Positions 60,801-64,000 of a DNA stretch of 64,000 bases are shown one piece after another; the first letter of the stretch is position 1; each line of letters starts with the position of its first letter. The notes under the pieces are model-generated. The model saw only the letters and a program-made list of their open reading frames with translations, did no database searches and had not been told where the DNA came from. Where the stretch lies: NCBI GenBank assembly GCA_020002185.1, contig CM034541.1, forward strand, positions 29,854,345 through 29,918,344, given 5' to 3'. The translations under genes and the position numbers were made by a program. This stretch comes from Paraescarpia echinospica (lineage: Eukaryota > Annelida > Polychaeta > Sabellida > Siboglinidae).

Positions 60801-61128
60801 CTGACACTTCATGCCACACCTCTTCAGTAGTATGCATGCATGAGACGGCACGAACAAATAACGTGCGTTCTCTCATTGGCAGGTGAGCACGGAGGAAGGA
60901 CGAGCCCTCGCCAGCCAATGGGATTGCCCGTTCTTCGAAACTTCGGCAGCCCAGCGCGTATACGTTGATGACGCTTTCCACGGTCTCGTGTGCGAGATTC
61001 GGCGCCGAGAAGGGGCGCGGAAGCGGACGACCTCGAAGCTCAAGAAGGCGAAGACCTCTCCACTCCGACAGTTTCTCAGGAACTTCAACGTGTTGAAAAA
61101 ACAAAGTGGCCAACTAAATTCCACATAG
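35723..61128 (+). CDS. RIT1: RIT/RIC-family Ras-like small GTPase (5 coding exons, 25.4 kb)
   Basis: Exons 35723-35822, 38112-38168, 38871-38944, 42581-42772 and 60883-61128 join in phase through GT-AG introns to about 222 residues, near the 217-219 of human RIT1/RIT2. Seen in order: G1 GDGGVGKS, switch I HDPTIEDVY (the RIT-type effector loop), DTAGQ of switch [17 protein letters not shown]4 NKCD and G5 ETSA, then a Lys/Arg-rich C terminus without a CAAX box. RIT proteins bind the plasma membrane through such basic tails and signal to MAP kinases, as known for the family. The residue after DTAGQ is Pro, where relatives usually have Ala, Val or Glu. No stop or frameshift. The symbol marks the family; RIT1 and RIT2 arose within vertebrates, so Ric/RIT is equally apt. 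Confidence 0.93.
36021..36483 (-). mobile_element. CR1 LINE 3' end, inserted antisense in RIT intron 1
   Basis: Reverse-complement match to 1-480, including the AGGAGAGCGACTAAAATGAT block, the CACAAAGGACTG region and the 3' tail GGCAATCTTGTTAAAT. It is shortened near its 5' end by a small deletion and is 5'-truncated like a usual LINE insertion. Confidence 0.85.
36770..36890. repeat. (CA)n/(CACACG)n microsatellite
   Basis: A CA run followed by hexanucleotide CACACG/CACGCA repeats, within RIT intron 1. Confidence 0.95.
36891..38111. other. RIT intron 1, rest: no feature recognised
   Basis: AT-rich intron sequence. No ORF with a motif. The acceptor TTTTTTTCCAG is at its end. Confidence 0.6.
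38112..38168 (+). CDS. RIT1: RIT exon 2 (helix 1, switch I)
   Basis: 57 bp encoding (A)[18 protein letters not shown]; the final G joins AA of exon 3 to make the Glu of HDPTIE. Flanked by CCAG and GTAAGA. Too short to stand out as an ORF. Confidence 0.92.
38871..38944 (+). CDS. RIT1: RIT exon 3 (beta 2-3, DTAGQ)
   Basis: 74 bp: (E)[19 protein letters not shown] then DTAGQ. Acceptor TTTCACAG, donor GTAGAG. Confidence 0.92.
38945..40373. other. RIT intron 3, left part: no feature recognised
   Basis: Overlapping ORFs at 39603-39887 (both strands) and 40083-40334 (+) show no family motif. Composition is unremarkable. The foldback element follows at 40374. Confidence 0.4.
40988..41070 (+). other. 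tRNA-like module, copy 1 left arm
   Basis: Box A TAGCTCAGTTGG (40996-41007) and box B GGTTCAATCC (41054-41063) at tRNA spacing. The acceptor ends pair poorly. Probably a tRNA pseudogene used as a Pol III promoter. Confidence 0.5.
41548..41630 (-). other. tRNA-like module, copy 1 right arm
   Basis: Inverted counterpart of 40988-41070: box A TAGCTCAGTGGG and box B GGTTCAATCC on the - strand, directed toward the element's centre. Confidence 0.5.
42421..42500. repeat. Hairpin: (TA)n inside inverted GCTACTCGAAAGTA... arms
   Basis: ACTTTCGAGTAGCTATAT and its reverse complement flank TA repeats about 80 bp before RIT exon 4. Confidence 0.85.
42581..42772 (+). CDS. RIT1: RIT exon 4 (switch II to NKCD)
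   Basis: 64 codons: [19 protein letters not shown], then [33 protein letters not shown]. Acceptor TCTCTTGCAG, donor GTGAGG. GC-rich with many CpGs, unlike the surrounding intron, and located in the loop of the giant palindrome. Confidence 0.93.
43105..43230. repeat. CA/CGCA-rich tract
   Basis: Interrupted CACA/CGCA repeats. ORFs here are low complexity. Confidence 0.9.
44211..44295 (+). other. tRNA-like module, copy 2 left arm
   Basis: Box-A-like TAGCTTAGTTAG and box B GGTTCAAACCCC. Confidence 0.45.
44741..44822 (-). other. tRNA-like module, copy 2 right arm
   Basis: The best preserved of the four: on the - strand GGTCTTGTTAGCTCGGTTGG (box A) and GGTTCAAACCCC (box B). Confidence 0.5.
47162..47371 (+). 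CDS. Kolobok-like transposase N-terminal exon (+ strand)
   Basis: Open exon with [18 protein letters not shown], then [13 protein letters not shown] and [14 protein letters not shown], ending two bases into a codon at GTTAGT. The SDAE-x-A-x-FLLD end is one I associate with first exons of the same transposase family as 56353-58686, yet this one is on the opposite strand. The 5' border is uncertain. Confidence 0.5.
48678..48872 (+). other. Exon-like segment with a TSTPIQP motif
   Basis: [18 protein letters not shown], then [20 protein letters not shown] and AGCSSEP. Clearly related to 49932-50073 (TSTPLQP...SLPEAGCS), so one is a duplicate of the other. Confidence 0.45.
49932..50073 (+). other. 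Exon-like segment, phase-compatible with 47162-47371
   Basis: After a TTTGACAG acceptor it reads (S)[15 protein letters not shown], then SISGHSKGS and SLPEAGCS. Joining to the exon ending at 47371 restores a reading [11 protein letters not shown]. It runs into a TGA after AGCS. Confidence 0.45.
50074..54861. other. No gene recognised
   Basis: Very AT-rich sequence with short ORFs on both strands. Segments near 50270-50410 and 51500-52270 have exon-like composition but no motif I recognise. Confidence 0.35.
55019..56352. other. No gene recognised
   Basis: AT-rich. A 90-codon - ORF (55897-56169) has no motif. Confidence 0.4.
56353..58686 (-). pseudogene. Kolobok-like transposase, two exons, frameshifted
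   Basis: A Ser/Asp-rich N terminus (58686 down), then [42 protein letters not shown], the core [30 protein letters not shown], and [55 protein letters not shown] intron (57219-56572) joins in phase to [17 protein letters not shown]...FTEN. (D/N)SPGH-x-A...DRH...NHL-x-W(C)...LDHN is a block order I recall from Kolobok-type RNase-H-fold transposases. Frame changes near 58280, 57905 and 57655, the last with loss of the DVWH region, inactivate it. No THAP domain was seen. Confidence 0.65.
58760..60556. other. Right flank of the Kolobok-like element; no gene recognised
   Basis: AT-rich sequence with short ORFs. The last 150 bp become CpG-containing (CGCCATCATG-type phrases on the - strand, echoed by CGCCATCTTT near the left end at 45752). 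Confidence 0.4.
60883..61128 (+). CDS. RIT1: RIT exon 5 (G5, basic C terminus, stop)
   Basis: [40 protein letters not shown], then [12 protein letters not shown]...[14 protein letters not shown] and TAG. Acceptor TCATTGGCAG. The polybasic end replaces a prenylation motif, as in RIT proteins. Confidence 0.93.
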   Translation: MSTEEGRALASQWDCPFFETSAAQRVYVDDAFHGLVCEIRRREGARKRTTSKLKKAKTSPLRQFLRNFNVLKKQSGQLNST

Positions 61129-61377
61129 CCTTAACGGCGACGTGTTATCGTCTAGACGTAAATCTTGTCTACGTTTTGATACCGTTACCTACAGAGTACA
61201 GGTTAACAGTATTTTACTTGGGATGAGATTAAGGGTCCACAATGTTGTACATATCTAGAAGGTGTCGACGCGAATTAGGGTGTACCGCATGATTCCATAC
61301 ATCGGAGATGCTTCGTTAATAATCTTGTTTAACATTATTATTTAACCTTTAACTGATCACTATAATATCAACAAAAG

Positions 61378-61383
61378 AATAAA
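61378..61383 (+). terminator. RIT1: Candidate polyadenylation signal AATAAA of RIT
   Basis: First canonical hexamer after the stop, 250 bp downstream. Confidence 0.5.
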
Positions 61384-62929
61384 AATAATTATAAAGTCTT
61401 CCTAGAAAAAGCACTCTACCTTTGCGCCCATACCATAACGGCACTGACAATAGGCGTGGTGGCACTGATGGACAGATTACGTTGAGCCGAGCTTTTGTTC
61501 CACTTGGAATTTAATTAAACATGTACACCTTTCGTGTAGCTCGAATACACATTATTGGTGTTTCGATCATTGTACAAAATGCACATCGTTTGGGCTGAGC
61601 AGTGTGTATTGAATGCATATCTTTAGTTGTTATTTAGAATACTCCCTTTACAAGTGGTGTTCGCCAAAAGTATAAAGTGGGCCAAAACGTTCAAATACGA
61701 TACACTTCAAATCCTTCGCTGCACTCGAGTTATTCTTGAATCTATTGAATTTGACCTATTTATAACTGACATTATTTTGAACATTGTGTTTACGTGCTTA
61801 TTTGCACTACGTACCCCAGAGTATAACATGTAGGTGTGGCGTAAAATAATAAGCCCACATAAAATGTGTGTTTCTTAATTGCCACACATGCGCACTTTTC
61901 AATTACTGTATTACATAGCAAATTTCATGGACGTTGTGTTTGTGTAAAATGAACGTTCAGCGGACTGTGTAGTCGTCAACCGAGATTCATGACTCGAAAA
62001 CACAAGAAGCACTTGGGTTTGACTTAAAGGATCTACCCAGCTTCCGCTATGCACGCTCGCAAACATGGAGGACTCTGGGTATGGATATAGTCAAACTATA
62101 CTTGTTACAGAGCATACAAAGTGCAGTTAACGCCGTGAACATAATCGCTAAAATTAACAAATAACACTATTAAAAAGTTAACAGCTATGTTTTGAAGTCG
62201 ACATGATTCAATTATTTACTGCATAAATATATCGTATAACACCGAGACAATTCCATAAATCACGTTGACCAGTATGTATTCAACACACACGGTATTTAAG
62301 GATCACATACAAACTGCACTAATCATGATTGTGGTACAGTTGTTTATCGCAAAGGATAATATTGCAGGCACTGAAACATAATATTTGCAAGTGTTCTTGC
62401 ATGAACGGTGGTAGATTTAACAGAAGGGCATTGCGCACTGAAAAGTGTTTTATATATATATATTCATGCTGTATAAGCATATATATATTAAATATTATTT
62501 GAATTGCATGGCCTGCCTCCGGTGGAAACTGCTTTTGCTACGATCTTAAGTATTGAATATTTTATATATCTTTATTGTTGCTGAGATTTTTATTATTAAA
62601 GATTGTTGTTGAACAGAAATGTATCGTCTTTTTCTTGTTAGTTATAATGAAATATCAGTTATATATGTTAACCCCCAGACGACATATCCTCGAGTCAATA
62701 TAATTTGTGTTCACCAGTGTTTCCCTAATGTTTCCGTTGATGTCGAAAAACAATACGATATATGGACAGATACACCTGACAACATTTTCCACTCTGGATG
62801 TATTGTTTGTTCGATGTGAGAATTAAGTGGATAGTTTATCACCTTAGCAAGAAATAATATCCGAATGTTCAACACCAATGTACAAAGCATGTTGCTCTCA
62901 GACTTGGAAAGTAACAAAGACAATAACAA
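61384..62929. other. No gene recognised
   Basis: AT-rich sequence with small TA tracts near 62455. ORFs at 61627-61833 and 62619-62819 lack motifs. Confidence 0.4.
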
Positions 62930-63190
62930 GAAAACTCCAAGCAGATGATTCAGATACGTTCAACAGATTCAATGACAAAACAAAGACCTCTTAAGGAGCA
63001 TCGGCATAGGTATGGAAATGGATAGGATACATTCATCGGACGGACATCTCATGTATAAAGAGACAGACTGTCGAGTGGAATCCGCAAGGGGAAGGAACAC
63101 ATTGTAAACCAAAACAGTTGAACAGACCCGTAGGGGATGGAAAAAAATAGTGAAACATGAAACAACCCGAACATAGAAGAAGCAGCAGCA
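62930..63190 (+). pseudogene. LINE reverse transcriptase C-terminal remnant
   Basis: WIGYIHRTDISCIKRQTVEW, then NPQGEG: the (W-x-GH-x-x-R)...(A-x-x-W-x-PQG-x-R) block near the end of LINE ORF2. Short and frame-broken. Confidence 0.5.
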
Positions 63191-63766
63191 ATACTTCGAT
63201 TACGTAAGATAAGTCTTACGTAAGATAAGTCTTATATGGACAGCATGGACTTCCAACTTCCTCTGAACTAATTAGTGATTTGTGGTGGTCATTCCAGATG
63301 AACAATCCCAGGCTCTGAGTCTGTCCACAAATCACGAGGTCGGCCTTAATATAGGAAAACATCTAAATTAGACGATTATCGCTGATTTCCCAGATATCTG
63401 CAATCGCAGACATTTTCCAATACGGTCATTGTGAATTAAGGAGAATTTCATAGATAATGTATAGCAGAACATTTCATTATCTATACGCGCCATCATGAAA
63501 GAAAATGGGGGCCTGTACAAAACCTGCAGTTCCTCTGCAGACACGTAATGGTCATTTATTTTTAATTCACGATCAATTGTCTATAAAAACAACTTAATTC
63601 ACGATGCCTGCTGCCACAGTGTCACTTGTCGTTTTAGAATAAGTAATGTGTATGCATGTATTATTTATCTGCTGTTTTTATAGAATGGTTTTATGGATTT
63701 TATGTACATATTGCAGTCTTGTCTGTTCTCACCCGAGACAAATTTCTCAACTCCATAGTCAAACGG

Positions 63767-63784
63767 TGATGACGTCATCACGTG
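63767..63784. promoter_or_regulatory. CRE palindrome fused to an E-box
   Basis: TGATGACGTCATCA (CREB/ATF site, perfect 14-bp palindrome) overlapping CACGTG, in a locally CpG-rich stretch 160 bp before a possible start codon. Confidence 0.5.
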
Positions 63785-63941
63785 ACGCCCTTTCGTCATA
63801 GATCTACTCGGTAACCAGTTGCACAGAACACGTCGAAGTGGGTGGGCGTGCGTTTTATCATTCCTTTCCGTAGACGTCTACATTGTACGAAATTCTGTCA
63901 CTTCTGATAATAATTATTATGTGTCCGGGTGATCATCCGAG

Positions 63942-64000
63942 ATGTGGACGGCAGAAAAGATTGTTCGCGTACTTCATCAACAGAAAGGAACGTACATTCA
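63942..64000 (+). other. Possible first coding exon of the next gene (window edge)
   Basis: ATG opens MWTAEKIVRVLHQQKGTYI, still open at the end. There is too little to assign. It is supported only by the upstream CRE/E-box and CpG content. Confidence 0.25.

Overview
This is a eukaryotic window, most likely from a marine invertebrate. Coding pieces are short exons with GT-AG borders, there are no operons, microsatellites are frequent, and the mobile DNA is of kinds abundant in marine invertebrate and fish genomes (CR1 LINEs, Gypsy, PIF/Harbinger, Kolobok-like and DUF6729-type elements, P2RX7_C-type and I-PpoI-type domains). The phylum cannot be fixed from the sequence.

One host gene is clear: a RIT/RIC-family Ras-like GTPase on the + strand. 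It has five coding exons (35723-35822, 38112-38168, 38871-38944, 42581-42772, 60883-61128) that join in phase to about 222 residues. All G motifs are present, the C terminus is basic, and there is no CAAX box. A CpG-rich upstream region (about 35230-35722) and an AATAAA at 61378 frame it. The last intron is 18.1 kb and full of mobile DNA.

Layout. 1-490: CR1 3' end. 490-1370 (+) and 1529-1921 (-): a decayed Mutator-like transposase fragment converging on an intact I-PpoI-like His-Me endonuclease ORF. 2617-9038: an array of small palindromes, then a 6.0-kb DNA transposon with 39-bp terminal inverted repeats. That transposon carries a HECT ubiquitin-ligase gene (+) and a convergent, decayed retroviral-type integrase gene (-). 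9.0-16.8 kb: microsatellites, LINE fragments, a SINE and minisatellites. 16.9-21.7 kb: a large decayed transposase-like gene (-) with an array of duplicated micro-exons. 22.28-27.51 kb: a PIF/Harbinger element holding remnants of both its genes, split by a Gypsy LTR retrotransposon (23207-27446) with a perfect 5-bp target duplication. 27.66-31.1 kb: a CR1 LINE (-) lacking its 3' end. 31.85-32.45 kb: a minisatellite related to one at 12.5-13.0 kb.

Inside the RIT gene, two TTAA-flanked foldback elements of about 1.87 kb (40378-42255 and 43589-45460) lie in opposite orientation on either side of exon 4. Together they form a nested palindrome of about 5.1 kb centred near 42925, with exon 4 in its loop. 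Downstream, still in intron 4, a probable TTAA-flanked 15-kb Kolobok-like element (45597-60556) holds a frameshifted transposase (-), a split P2RX7_C-type zinc-finger gene (+), and + strand exons that look like the N terminus of the same transposase family.

Best candidates for something undescribed are (1) the 39-bp-TIR transposon pairing a HECT E3 ligase with an integrase, with 80-bp palindromes bearing its TIR just outside, and (2) the foldback pair that brackets a GTPase exon and carries four tRNA-like promoter modules.
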